A program made the translations under genes and the position numbers. The notes beneath the pieces were generated by a model, which saw only the letters and a list, made by a program, of their open reading frames with translations, was not told the origin of the DNA and did not search any database. A stretch of DNA of 20,767 nt from Silene noctiflora (taxonomy: Eukaryota > Streptophyta > Magnoliopsida > Caryophyllales > Caryophyllaceae), in contig VHZZ01001949.1 in NCBI GenBank assembly GCA_009801015.1, forward strand, positions 41,885 to 62,651, given 5' to 3'. Numbering within the stretch: position 1 is the first letter of the stretch; each line of letters opens with the position of its first letter. Positions 1-11,600 of the stretch are shown here, piece by piece.

Positions 1-644
1 TTAAAGTGATTTTGGTGAATGTTTGATGATTGCTCAGTATTGAGCTACAAATTTCATGAAGGTTTGATAAAAAAAATGATGAAGATTAGGTTATTAGATT
101 TGAATTACCAGAAATTTTTTTTGGGAGGGAGAAGGATGACGTGATATTGTTGTGAAATGGGTTGAGTAATTCATGNAAATTGTGGACACAAATCTGATAA
201 GCAATTAATGGGTGAATAGTAACTTGTCCCCAACAACAACAATATAATAATAGCATACCAATACCACTTGCTAGTATCCAGCCCATTTGCATGCAATATG
301 GTAGATATTTGGACCGTCTTCTCCTTGTGACGGATACCTTCCTTCACAAATGAGAATTTGTGTATAATGTGAGGGCCTATAAAATCTCATTTGTCCCGCT
401 GGCTCCGTGATCATATTCTCTTTGTATTTTTATCCATGTAGCTAGTCATTGACAACCCTTATTTGTTACGGTCTCTTTTAAGACGGGTTAAATAAAATGG
501 AGTTTTACATAAGATGGAGTTCATAAAACAGATGTAAATATTATCACATGGTGATGGATAAAGTTCTTGACCATCACAAACTTGTGATGGATAAAAGAGA
601 CTTATTAGAGTGAAACATATTTAAAGTAATAAAGATAATTATTA
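1..644. other. AT-rich left flank, no supported gene
   Basis: Contains one ambiguous base near 176. A 68-aa minus-strand ORF at 86-292 begins MQMGWILASGIGMLLLYCCC, a hydrophobic start that I do not recognise and cannot connect to further exons inside the window. Motifs such as TTGTGACGGATA (about 325-337) and an inverted relative near 580-600 suggest an old terminal-repeat transposon. Boundaries were not resolved. Confidence 0.4.
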
Positions 645-757
645 CTCTCTCTGTCCGGTCATTTGTTGTCCTATTTTAGGAAATGAAAGTACATTTATTA
701 ACTCCAACTTATTTTACTTTCGACAAAGCCCAAAGGATCTTAATAGATCGGCTGGAG
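645..757. mobile_element. Short Stowaway-like MITE
   Basis: A 113-bp segment starting CTCTCTCTGTCCGG and ending with the inverted counterpart CGGCTGGAG. Both ends are bordered by TA (643-644 and 758-759), the target duplication of Tc1/mariner-type elements. The inverted repeats are imperfect. Confidence 0.45.
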
Positions 758-776
758 TAGTATTAAAGCTTACAAG

Positions 777-1235
777 TAGAGTTGGCAAGCCTGACCCGAC
801 CCGAGTGACCCAACTTGACAAGACCCGAAAATATTATAACCCGAAACCGACCGACCCGATGATGACCCGTAGCCCGACACGACCCGATTACCAGTGACTC
901 GAACCCGGCCCGATGTTGACCCGACCCAATACTGACCCGATTAAATTGATGACCTGACATTTATTAAGCTTAATTTTGGTCAAAATGAAAGTGATTTTGT
1001 GTTTAGATTGATACCTTTAACCTAATAATGAAGTAATTAAACCAAATAATAGGTTAAAAACTAAATTTAATGGTAAAAAATTGTAGTAATGCGACTAAGT
1101 AACCGGACACGATAATGACCCGACCCGTTAACAACCTGAACCCGACCCGACCCGAAAGAGTAGACTGACCCTATATGACCCGAACCCGATATGATCCGAC
1201 CTGACCTGACCCGACTGACCCGATTGCCACCTCTA
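777..1235. mobile_element. Non-autonomous hAT-like element with CCCGA repeats
   Basis: A 459-bp element. It begins TAGAGTTGGCAAG and ends CTTGCC-type inverted (ATTGCCACCTCTA), so the terminal inverted repeats are TAGAG(T/G)TGGCAA. It is flanked by a perfect 8-bp duplication CTTACAAG at 769-776 and 1236-1243. Eight-bp duplications and GGTGGCAA-type ends are hallmarks of hAT elements. Inside, two clusters of ACCCGA/GACCCG repeats (783-955 and 1110-1225) surround an AT-rich centre. There is no transposase. Confidence 0.8.
783..1225. repeat. Clustered GACCCGA-type heptamer repeats
   Basis: Many variants of GACCCGA (GACCCGACCCGA, ACCCGATGATGACCCG, CCCGAACCCG) fill both arms of the hAT-like element, with an AT-rich gap at 960-1100. 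On the minus strand they read as Arg/Gly/Ser-rich ORFs that are not genes. Confidence 0.75.
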
Positions 1236-1362
1236 CTTACAAGCAAGGACATCCTATCTTATAAGCTATGGCTATACTCAAATAAATACTAGACCAATAA
1301 AATAGAAAGTAGAAACTAATACCCAACAACACAATTTGCGACCATTTGAGCATGCCAATTGT

Positions 1363-1477
1363 AATTAGGTCATTTTCGGAATATTATGTATTTTAGATCG
1401 TATTAGGTTATTATTTGTAGTGGCCTAGTTAGATAATTTTGAAATTAGGTCATTTTAGGAGTATTGTGTATTTTACA
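1363..1477 (+). repeat. Imperfect direct repeat pair, 35 bp
   Basis: The block AATTAGGTCATTTTCGGAAT with its continuation to TATTTTAGA (1363-1397) recurs at 1443-1477 as AATTAGGTCATTTTAGGAGT onward, with few differences. The intervening 45 bp contain a weaker third copy (TATTAGGTTATTATTTG). Origin unknown. Confidence 0.55.
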
Positions 1478-2609
1478 TTATGTATCACACACAATATTAA
1501 ATTGAAAATTCTCATGTAAAATTTTTGTAGGAGTCATCACACAATAAAAAAGCAAATGCGTGTTTCAGACGGCCAATTTTATATATGAAACAAATAAGAT
1601 AAAGTTTTGTGACTATTTTATGGTCAAGTGTAACTATAATAGTCCAACTTATTTTCTAAAAGTGGTCATATTTGAGTCTACATAAACTCAAAATCCCGTC
1701 TAATTGTTTCACACCCGGAAACCAATCGAAAACACCAAATTCCCAAATTATTAACTTGAATGGTAGAGTACATGTTGGAGATGAAACATCTTAATCCATT
1801 ACAATAAGAATTTCCAAATCATAACTTGAGAAGTGACGAGCATTAAATGTTCCACACACAAAAGTTAACAGACTATTGCATGTCTATTGCTATTGAGAGA
1901 GGCAGTTGACTTGCTTTTCGTCAGACATAAGCGTCATACGTTTCTTCCATATGCTTGCTTTTCCTCAGACTTCCTTGTTGGTGGCAACCAATAGAGATTT
2001 TGTGTTTGATACAAAGATTTTACATGAGATTTCAGACAATACAATGGATAAATCTCCAACATCGTCATTTAGTCTCGACACAAGAGGAAAACAGTCGTTT
2101 TTTTGACTAAAACAGAGCAACAACTCAACAAGAACAGTTTTAATTTTGACTAAGAACAGTCATACTCGATTCATGAATATCACAGTTAAAGACTTCACTA
2201 GCTACGCTCCTTGACATTTGAATGCACCTACTGTAATTATTGAACGCCCAGATGAAAAGCAATGGTGATGATTTACACTTTCTTTAAATAGAAATCAGAC
2301 AGCTTGGCTAAAAAGATTTAAGAAAATATCTATTGTGGATACAGTTCATCAAAATTATTGATTTTTCACTTAGCTGTCTAAATTTTAAACAAATTAAACA
2401 ATATGAAAGGGTAGAAAAATGCAAACCACCACCCAGAAAAATGGCCATTTAATTTTACATGGCAGTCTTTCCTTATGTATCAGTTTTCTGGTCATAGTGC
2501 ACAAAGCAGTCTTGAGCCGAAAAATTAGGGCTGCACATGACAGACGCGAGATCTTTCCCCTGCATTGCACAAGATTTAATCTTACGAGATAACGGCCAGA
2601 ATTAACAAG
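1478..2609. other. Intergenic region including the PP5 3' UTR
   Basis: AT-rich sequence in which the PP5 3' UTR must lie directly left of 2610. On the minus strand AATAAT occurs at about 2354-2359 and 2235-2240 and could serve as a polyadenylation signal, but no canonical AATAAA was seen nearby. The 66-aa plus-strand ORF at 1906-2106 has no recognisable domain. Confidence 0.4.
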
Positions 2610-2669
2610 TCAAGAGAACATCTTCAGGAAGTTGTTGGCATATGCCATTGGCATCACATTAGGGTGCGG
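2610..2669 (-). CDS. PP5: PP5 coding exon 13 (residues 516-534 and stop)
   Basis: The acceptor is CGTTGTTGCAG, followed by CCG CAC CCT. It encodes [19 protein letters not shown] and TGA. The (M/P)AYANNFL(R/K)MF tail is characteristic of plant PP5, so the last exon and stop are secure despite being only 60 nt. Confidence 0.93.
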   Translation of the reverse strand, partial: PHPNVMPMAYANNFLKMFS

Positions 2670-5600
2670 CTGCAACAACGTTAACAGAGAATTTAATTAG
2701 CCAACCAAATGAAAAACACATGCTAATAAGAATTGCTCTGCGACAGAAGTACAAAAAAAAGCATAAAAACCTGGAAGAGACAATCTGATTGACGACCAAC
2801 CCATTAACACTATACTTAAATTGAATAATACAGTACGTGTTTGTCCCACTAACACCATCTCATACAACAGTCACAAAACAAACAATAATTTCTTGCATTT
2901 TAAGGTAACCATAACCAATCCCGACATCATGACTGAAATTGATATTTGATACCATGCTTATTAGAATAGATTGGCTAAGAGATGGGAAATCTAGGGGAAT
3001 GAAAAAGAATGAGTGATGGCGAAAAAAACTAACCACTGCAGAGAACGAGGTAATATTAGGCTTCATTTCAGGGGATTCAAATCGGATGAACGCACCCTTG
3101 TTACCCATCTGCAAAGGAACCAACAACATTGAAATTCAATAGATAGTACAACTCACAATGAAACGAGACTTAACCCCTTGGTCAAGCAAATTTCATTTTG
3201 TCATCCGCACACACCAAATATACCACCCGATCAACATGGATGGGTGAATTCCGAAATAAACGAATGATGAAAGTGGGGTGACTAGCAAACGGATGATGGA
3301 TGGATGGATGGTGGGTTGTGTAGAAGCTCTATCCAGCCACCATCCATTTGTCACCCGATATTCTTCAATTTTTTTAAAAATTTACACATGAAGTAAGATC
3401 AATACTCATACTAAATTACTCCACTCTTTATATACCATCCAAGCAAATACTTAATTAAAATAAACACCAATTACTTAGTCTGCAACTACTTCACTTCTAT
3501 TTTTAGGGGAAATAAAATTCTTTACATTTGTACTTAGAATTACATGTAAGAAATCACCCATTTATCTCACATTCATCCGTTTTAAAAATTGGTTGCAAAG
3601 GTTGTATGTGTGAAACCAACCATTAATATATATGTGAATGAGGAATACATGATGTTCTAAGTTAGTTTCACAACGGTCTTGTACGCGTCTCACTAACTTG
3701 ATAAATAACTATTGAACAGTTATAGATTGATCAACGGAGAAAATAGAGGAGCAGAGAACTAGATCAACATGACTGTGGGTCAAATTGACATAATTTCTCA
3801 TTGAGGAATCGTAAATTAACGAAGAGTCCCACTTTACCAACTTCATAAGAAAACATTAGGTACTTTATAATGCTGCAGTAGCAAATATCCCAACAAGGAA
3901 CAATGAATTTAAATAGAGCTGAGAAGAGTTACCTGATCACAATAATTGGGAGCAGAAAATACGGTAATAAGTTTACCATCATGATCAATCTCGTATCCTT
4001 CATCTTTTACTTCATGAGATCGCACAACCAGATCTACAGAAGCAAAAGAATATATGAAAATTTATAAGCACTTGGAATAAAATAATAGGAATTTGGTAAT
4101 TTCCAGAGAGATATAATCGACCAGTACGAATGATATATAACTAATTTTCAGTTGAAACAAAAGTACCTAAATTGTTGTCCTGAAGAAACTTTTTGGTGAC
4201 ATCAGGACCAAATGAAAGACCAACACCCCGCTTACTGGGACCTCTACCTGGGAATGGTTGTGGATCACTCCACAATGTCTCACACATCAAACCTGTCAAT
4301 CACAAAGTAAAAGTAAAGGTTATTTACATGAATCTTAACATTCGTATATCCTCTCAAGTGACTGCTAGAAGAGGTGACAAAAGAAAAGCCAATAAACCCT
4401 AAAAAACTGAAGAACATTTCCTGCTTTACTCTAATATACCGAGTTACAACTAACCCTCCCCTTCCCATCATTGCTCCCTATCCAACTCCAACGGCTCAAA
4501 TAGATTTACGATCCTACACACCTTGCCAGCAAAAAGATAATTATTTTTCATCTGGATTACAATCCCCCCTCCCCCCTTGTCTTAACCCTTTCCCTTCTTC
4601 TAAGCATATAACTAATATGAGGGCAAGAGTCTCTTCCACCTCTTTCGGAAGATCCTAAGACTGCCCACTTGAATTTTCAAATTGGAAAATCCTTTGCCCA
4701 CCCGCTTCAGAAATACACAAAGACCACCACCCAACAACCTAAAAAAACACCCATTCAAAACAAACAGGGTCTATGTCACACTGTGCTCAAAGGACAATGT
4801 TTGAGACATGAGATTTTAAATCAATAGATCATTACAAATCATACTATTGCTTCCTAAGTTACTTCGACTCTATAGTTAGCTTCAGGCAATGGATTCTCCC
4901 TTTCAATCTATATCGTCATCCATATTTAATTGCTAGCATGAGAAAGAAAAATAGATCATATACCATACCAAGTCTTTGCAATCTTCAATCAACATTCATC
5001 AGAAAGAAATTGTGCTATACAGTCTATGATGTCAACATAAGTTGTATATAATTCAGTCAAATAGAATCTCAAGAGGATAACCAACTGTGATTTTGTCATT
5101 TTCGAAGTTTTGGAATATATTATTACTCGTGTAAATTACTGTGTGAAAAAAAGTGAGTTAAACAACTTTTTAAACTTCATCTCTTCATGGGAGGTCACAA
5201 ACCGCCTCTAACTAATTGTGTAAGAATTAACAAAAAGAGACATTTAGTAGGTAACATTAACACAAAGGGGGGTAAGTTCTTCAACAATCAATTACCTTCT
5301 TCAGGAGGTTCACAAAATCGATCAATTGCTTTAATGTCGGAAAGCTTTACTCCATCGACACTGAAGAGACCACCGTGAACTACAAACACCTTGTTATTAA
5401 TCACATGAGCCAAAGGTAAGCAACAGAACACTTCAGCAAATAGCTCGACAAATGTTTCGTTCAACTTGGACTTGACTTCCCCCTCGAACCCATATATCTT
5501 GTTCATGCTCTTGCTCTCATGATTCCCTCTCGTCAGATACATGGCTGCCATACACAATTAGCAACATTAGTGTCTGAATATAATACAAACTGAAGTACAC

Positions 5601-8600
5601 GAGTACATCAGAATTAAAAACCCACAATATCAATAAATTCCTCTGATTACATCTCAATACTTGTGCTAGTGTGCTACACAGCAACAATCAGCTCAGGGCC
5701 TCAGAGCACAGCACTAACAATTTCAAAAAGGGGCCCAAAGGCAATAAAACAAAAGAATGAAAAGAGGAAAACAGAGGTAAAAGATGAAAAAAGAGAGAAA
5801 TTTGCTTTACCAGATGGACACATGCACTTGAATGCAAAAAGCGTAAGGATAACCTCCAGCGAAAAGGAGCCTCTATCCACAAAGTCACCATTAAATAGAT
5901 ATGGATTGTCTTCCGAAGGAAGCCCGTTAAGCTCAAATATATTTAGAAGGTCATAAAACTGCCAAAAAAAATCATACAAATTACTTGAATGCTTCAAACA
6001 CAGAACTAGGCAAGGTAACACAATGGGACAGTGACCATAATATAATACAAATGATAAGACTCATTGCAATGAACATTTACCTCAAACATCTACACATGCA
6101 AAGGAGGTAAAAACGTACAGAACAACAGATGGATAATTTTTTTTTGATGACTGAAAACTTAAGTTACCTGTCCATGTACGTCACCACATATGGTAAAATG
6201 CTTGCCATCAGGAACAGATACGTCTACAAGAGAAGGCAAGGCACGCAGCAACTCTCTTGTTTGCAAAACTATCTGGAATGCATATCTAAGCACAAGAAAC
6301 AACTCAATAGGAAGAACTTAAAACTCACTTATCTAAAAAAAAATTGTACAACCACAAGATTCAAGTGTCACAAACATACCTCTTATGCAAACACTTCTCT
6401 TTTTTGAAGTCCTCGATCATTTTCTTTACAAAATCTAATGTTACTGCATCTCCTTCTATCCTCGCCCCAGAATATTGTGGTTCAACCTCTGTACACCATA
6501 TAATATAATCCCTCAGAGGACAGCACAAGCTACAGAGTTCTCTCATGTACTTTAAATGAGTGAAACTGCCAGGAAAAATATAGAATAAAAGACCTTTGAA
6601 CACCAGAGATGCCAACAACTATTTGACCAGCTAAGGGCCCCACTAAACACCACACATACAGTGAAACCACCACATTTACACAGAAAACTCACTCCAAAGG
6701 AAAACAGCCACAGGAATGTTAAGATTTAAGACTTAATTTGATCTCACGCATCCTCCCAATAGTGAACACTGCCTAGAAAAAAAGATATGGAGTTCAACAG
6801 TTGAAGGCAGCTCACGAATTGGGGGAAAAAACCCCTCCAAATCAGAGAAGCTTTCATCTCTTAAAGCACAAAGCAAAAAAAAAATCATCATTAAAGAACA
6901 GTAAAAAATATATATCCTTGATACAAGAATACTATTGAACACGCTGGCTAAAAGTTGTTACACATAAAGTTCGCACAATTATTATCTTCTGAGACCAAAC
7001 AGATGCAAAATTAAAAGATTTACGGAAGAAGACAGAATAGTAACAAGCCAAATTTACAAATCAGATGAAGAAATATAGCATCGGGCAACCATTAACAGCA
7101 TACATACAACCCCAGTTCAAAAGATGTTTATAGCATAAAGAAGATAAGATCACAAAAGTTATCAACAGGCCTCATGATTTGGCGATAAAATAACTCCTAA
7201 AGATTTTCCTAGTGCGAACAAGCACAAGCGATCAAGAGAGATCAACAGCCTCTGAGAACATCATTTTCCAGAAAAACAACGCACAGATACCATCCTAATC
7301 ACAACCCTCAAAAAACTAGGTAATATGACAAAGATTGATTCTAAGAAAAGGGCCTTCATGCCCTTAAACTTCGATTTTTTCCAAGAAAAAGTACAATCAT
7401 CATAATATATTTGGAATATAATGGAAAACCTGTGAACTTGACCACAAAGATAAGATACACCTACAAATGAGTGTTTCACTAGCTGTGCAAAAATTATGTT
7501 CCACCAACCATGCACCAAAAGACAGCACCAATGAAACTCTACGACAACTCCCTTCCTTAGCACCTATTCAAACCTAAAAATTTACTGCTAACAAAGTTGA
7601 AGACCGGACCAGGACGGATCAATTGCTAACTTAAAAATCCATAAGATATTGACCATAGCAACCTGCAGCCAGAGATGCCCTTGGCTCTGATATTCTTGTG
7701 CCATATAAAAATGTACTATTAACACCTAGCTCTGAAATCCATGAAGCACCAGATGACCTGTAGTAGACTCGACGACACATAATTATTGCCTCTCAACGAC
7801 ACATACCTATTGCCTCTAAGATTACAAGTCCGAATAGTTGTGCCAATTTTTCACAATAGGCACTAGCTAGAAGATCATTATGACTCATGCTACTTCTGAA
7901 TGCTTATCTGGATGTGAAACCATAACATGAAGCCGAAGAGTCTTGAGAATCCAACTAGAAGTTTAATAGAATTTTCAGAACAATAAGGAGCCACATTAGA
8001 TATAACAAACACAAAAGCTTGATGGAGCAGAGTTTCATGTAGTCTCTATGCTAGTTCCACTAAAAGAATTTTTTTACAGGAAATCCATTCATAGAATGTT
8101 TGTAGCTGAACTCAGGACTCATTTTACTTTCTTGGAATGTAAACAAAGTAAAATACTAATCTGAGCTCAAACCACCATTAAAGCATGAGTGCATGACCTT
8201 AAAGTAGAACCATAAAAGGTCATCTGCTTACCAGCCTCCTATGAATCAGTTTCCCCAGTGTCCAAAAGGTTCGCAATTGAATTATAATTGAAATTAAGAG
8301 TAAATCAATTGCTTAGATTAAATGTCTAGAAAAGAAAGTCATACGTGCCAAAGGAAAAACAAGGACCATCACAGATGCTGCCAAAACAATAATTGCTACC
8401 ACTGCTTCCATTGACATAAAATTTGCAGCCATCAGAGCAGCTGCCAAGACAACTGCTGCAGCCCCACCCATCAAAATTCGATTGGACACCACACTTCCCA
8501 CTGTCAGAATGATATGACCATATTTTGAGATTTACTTCAATAAGGCAATACATTTTCATTGATTACAGTATTTTGTACTCAGCCACAGTCATGCTAGGCG

Positions 8601-11600
8601 CTAACCAAAATTTACAAGGAACATGCATATACGGAAATCATGGTATTATCTATCGGTTGCGACGCGGCTGATATATCAAGATTTTGATGGTTACGCAACC
8701 GCATTGAGGTGGTATTGGCTGCATTTAAAGGCAATCCATGATTCCATGATCAAGTCTCAAACCAAGATTTAATAATGCCTATAGCGTTTTAATGATGTGT
8801 ATCTGGTGAAAATTTAAACCAATATGAGAGAGATTACTACGGCACAAAATGAACACACACATTAACATTGATGAAAATAGACTTAAACTGATAGGCCAGC
8901 CGGAGGATGATCAAAGTTTCAGACACTGAGATACTTAAACCTTACCAACTCACTAAACAGGGCAGTCTAACAGCACTTATCTTTCATATTTTACTAAAAC
9001 CAGTATGTCAAGAGTCAACCAGTGAAGGCGTTTGACGAATAATTGAAATTGAACATGCAAACCACAAAGTGGCAGAAAGTCTCAAACAGATATGTAAATG
9101 AGATTAAATAATTTAGGTGTTGTGTTTATATCCTCATATTCATATGCCCCTCGTTCATGTTTCCCCTCTCTTTAACCCATGGATGCCGAGTCATATTATC
9201 TGACCCAAGTCATTCGAGAACTACGGTTTTATTTTTAATGTTGTTGTCCGGTCATCCAACTTTGTGGATCACAAAGCATGTGCTAGTCTGCTACCCATGG
9301 CATTAAATTGCGGTTAAATACAAATGGTAGTAATGGAGCTACACGTCCTATGACGTGTGACATGGTTAATTGTAAGGACTTTTTGGCGTAGGTTATATGA
9401 GTATTGAGTGCTGTTCGTTTCTTCGGTTATATATCAATTGATCTTAGACTGCCAAAATATTGGTCAAAATATCAACTATTTTTTTAACTTTCTTTTACAT
9501 ACCAAAAAATCAATGCAGTAAGCTGAAAATCTTGTGTGAGGCCCACATCTAACACCAGCTAAAAACTAAAACTGATACCACAATATATTGGCAAGTCACT
9601 GATGGAATTTTGCGAACATACAACAGAAACCCATGATCATCAAGGCTCCTTGGTCATGTTATCGAATCTTAACCACCAAGAGAGCCTTCGAGTAATACCT
9701 GACATTTTTCTGGTATCAACTAGAGCGAAATAGTAGATAAACAAGGAATTTAGCAATATCGGGGTAGAAAACACCTCAAACACCAGGCAAAGAAAATAAT
9801 GAGCATGAAGAATTTTTCTTTTGGAAAAATAAATTAATGTAAAACGCAGAGAAACAGATTGTGCGATTAAAAATATAGGCAATTTCCAAAATTCCATGAG
9901 AGAACGAAATGCAAGTAGAAATCAGTTTACCACTTGAAGGTATTAAGTGTCGACGAAATGCACTATTTACCATCGCATAAGACATTTTCTCAGCACGAAT
10001 AAAGAGCTTGCAAATAAACATGAAGAAGCAACACTACACTGATAGTTACTGAAAACAAACATCCAGAAAGACATTTAGAGCAGTACCTCCGCCACCTTAG
10101 AGACAAGGTTTCATGTACAACAAAAAGAGACTCAATATACAACAGCACATCCCAGTTTTAGCATCAAAAGGGGAGGGGCAAACTAAGATTCTTTTTTTAC
10201 AAGGCGTGAGGCGCACCTGAGGCGACAAACTGCAAGGCCCGAGGCGAAGGCGAGTGACTCAGACACGAGGCAAAGTTTTTGCAAACAAATTTATAATTTC
10301 TTGAAAAAATTTATGCAATCTTTGCCAATTTCGGATTTTAAAGACGGTTCAGATGTAAAGGAGTAAAACAGTAGGGATAATGTGCCAAATAGAATGCCAT
10401 ATTTAAAGAACTAGAAGAAAAACATGCTGATATTGCATAGTAGTAAGCCTAACTAAATGCACCATGTCTATAAGGCGAACCGAGGCAATTTAGCTTGTGC
10501 CTCAATGAGCCTTGGACTTAAGTGCGCCCAAGACGAGCTTTTACAAACAAAGCCAAGGTTTTAAGAACCCGGCCACAACAAGGCGCAAAGCAAAGGCCAA
10601 TTGCGCCTCGTAGACATGGGGTACAGTTTGTTACAAATGGATTGTTTCAAGAGGCAAATCATTGCGGTATAAGGCCAAGGAAAATATTTTAAAAAAACCA
10701 AACATAAAAATTTAAAATTGCATAGTTTGTGCCTCGGGAGTTGCACCTCACCATGCCTCAGATACATTACTTCAACCCCGGTGCGCGTCATAGAAACCAC
10801 ACGCCTAATATAACCTCAGTCAATTTTGCTGAACCCTCACTGCATCTCATGCCTAGGTGTACCTTAGGCACACATTTTTGAACTACAATCCTAATTAGCT
10901 ACCATCAGAAATAGCAACAAGCATGACAACAGGGATTACCAATCGAGCGATAGTCAATGGAATCAGCCACAGATCGTCTTTCAGCCTCCGGTACAGAAAT
11001 CGCTTCTTCAAATTTAAGCTTCATTACAGCCTTCTCACATTCTCTCAACTTTTTGGCAGCATCAGGATCATTTGGACATAACCTTTTGACCTGAAACAAA
11101 AAGTAAAAAAAAAACATATCACTAGTCGGAAAAAGGCTAAAAACATGATGCAAATTGTCAGTGATAAGCATACTACAGATGAAAGAGATGTGACTCAAAG
11201 AATGCTATTGAAACTCATTATAAATAGCGCCAAACAAGTGTGTCCAATAAGACTTTTTAGTACACTACCTGCTGAAAATCCTTTAGCGCCTCTTTAAATT
11301 TGCCCATAGCAAGGTATGCTACTCCTCTTCTATAATAACCCTGTGAAGCACCACCATGTAAGCATTTAACCATGGCAATTGACAATTGAATAAACGTGAA
11401 ATATTGCAAAGACAGAAGGCAAAACCAATATCATGTCTATTTTCTAATACTTAATTTTATATCTTGTATCCATGTGAGAAATAACATGCCTTTGAATACT
11501 TGGAATCAACATCAATAGCATTTGTTGCATCCTGAATTGCACTACCATATTCTTCCAATTTGGTGTGTGCAAATGCACGATTTGCAAAGTACACAGCATT

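Larger units (their letters stand above)
8501..10939 (-). other. PP5: PP5 intron 4, upstream of the cassette exon (2.44 kb)
   Basis: The largest coding intron. It contains the AGGCG-rich repeat units at about 10195-10870, a perfect ACGT-core hairpin at 9341-9358, and otherwise AT-rich sequence. No further exon with supported splice sites was found. Confidence 0.8.

Noticed and set aside
86..292. 68-codon minus-strand ORF with a hydrophobic start (MGWILASGIG)
   Set aside because: No recognised family, no convincing donor or next exon in the window, and one ambiguous base within; it could be the first exon of a gene cut off by the left edge, but this is not supported.
763..1252. Arg/Gly/Ser-rich ORFs on the minus strand
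   Set aside because: They are translations of GACCCGA-type repeats inside a hAT-like element.
3241..3365. GATG-rich tract as a MITE
   Set aside because: Only a short microsatellite could be supported; no paired terminal repeats or target duplication.
5187..5956. Plus-strand ORFs opposite PP5 exons 8-9
   Set aside because: They are antisense shadows of the phosphatase exons without any domain.
9776..10021. 81-codon minus-strand ORF in PP5 intron 4, considered as an additional alternative exon
   Set aside because: A possible donor (AGTG|GTAAAC) exists, but no good acceptor pairs with it and the peptide has no similarity to PP5 linkers that I know.
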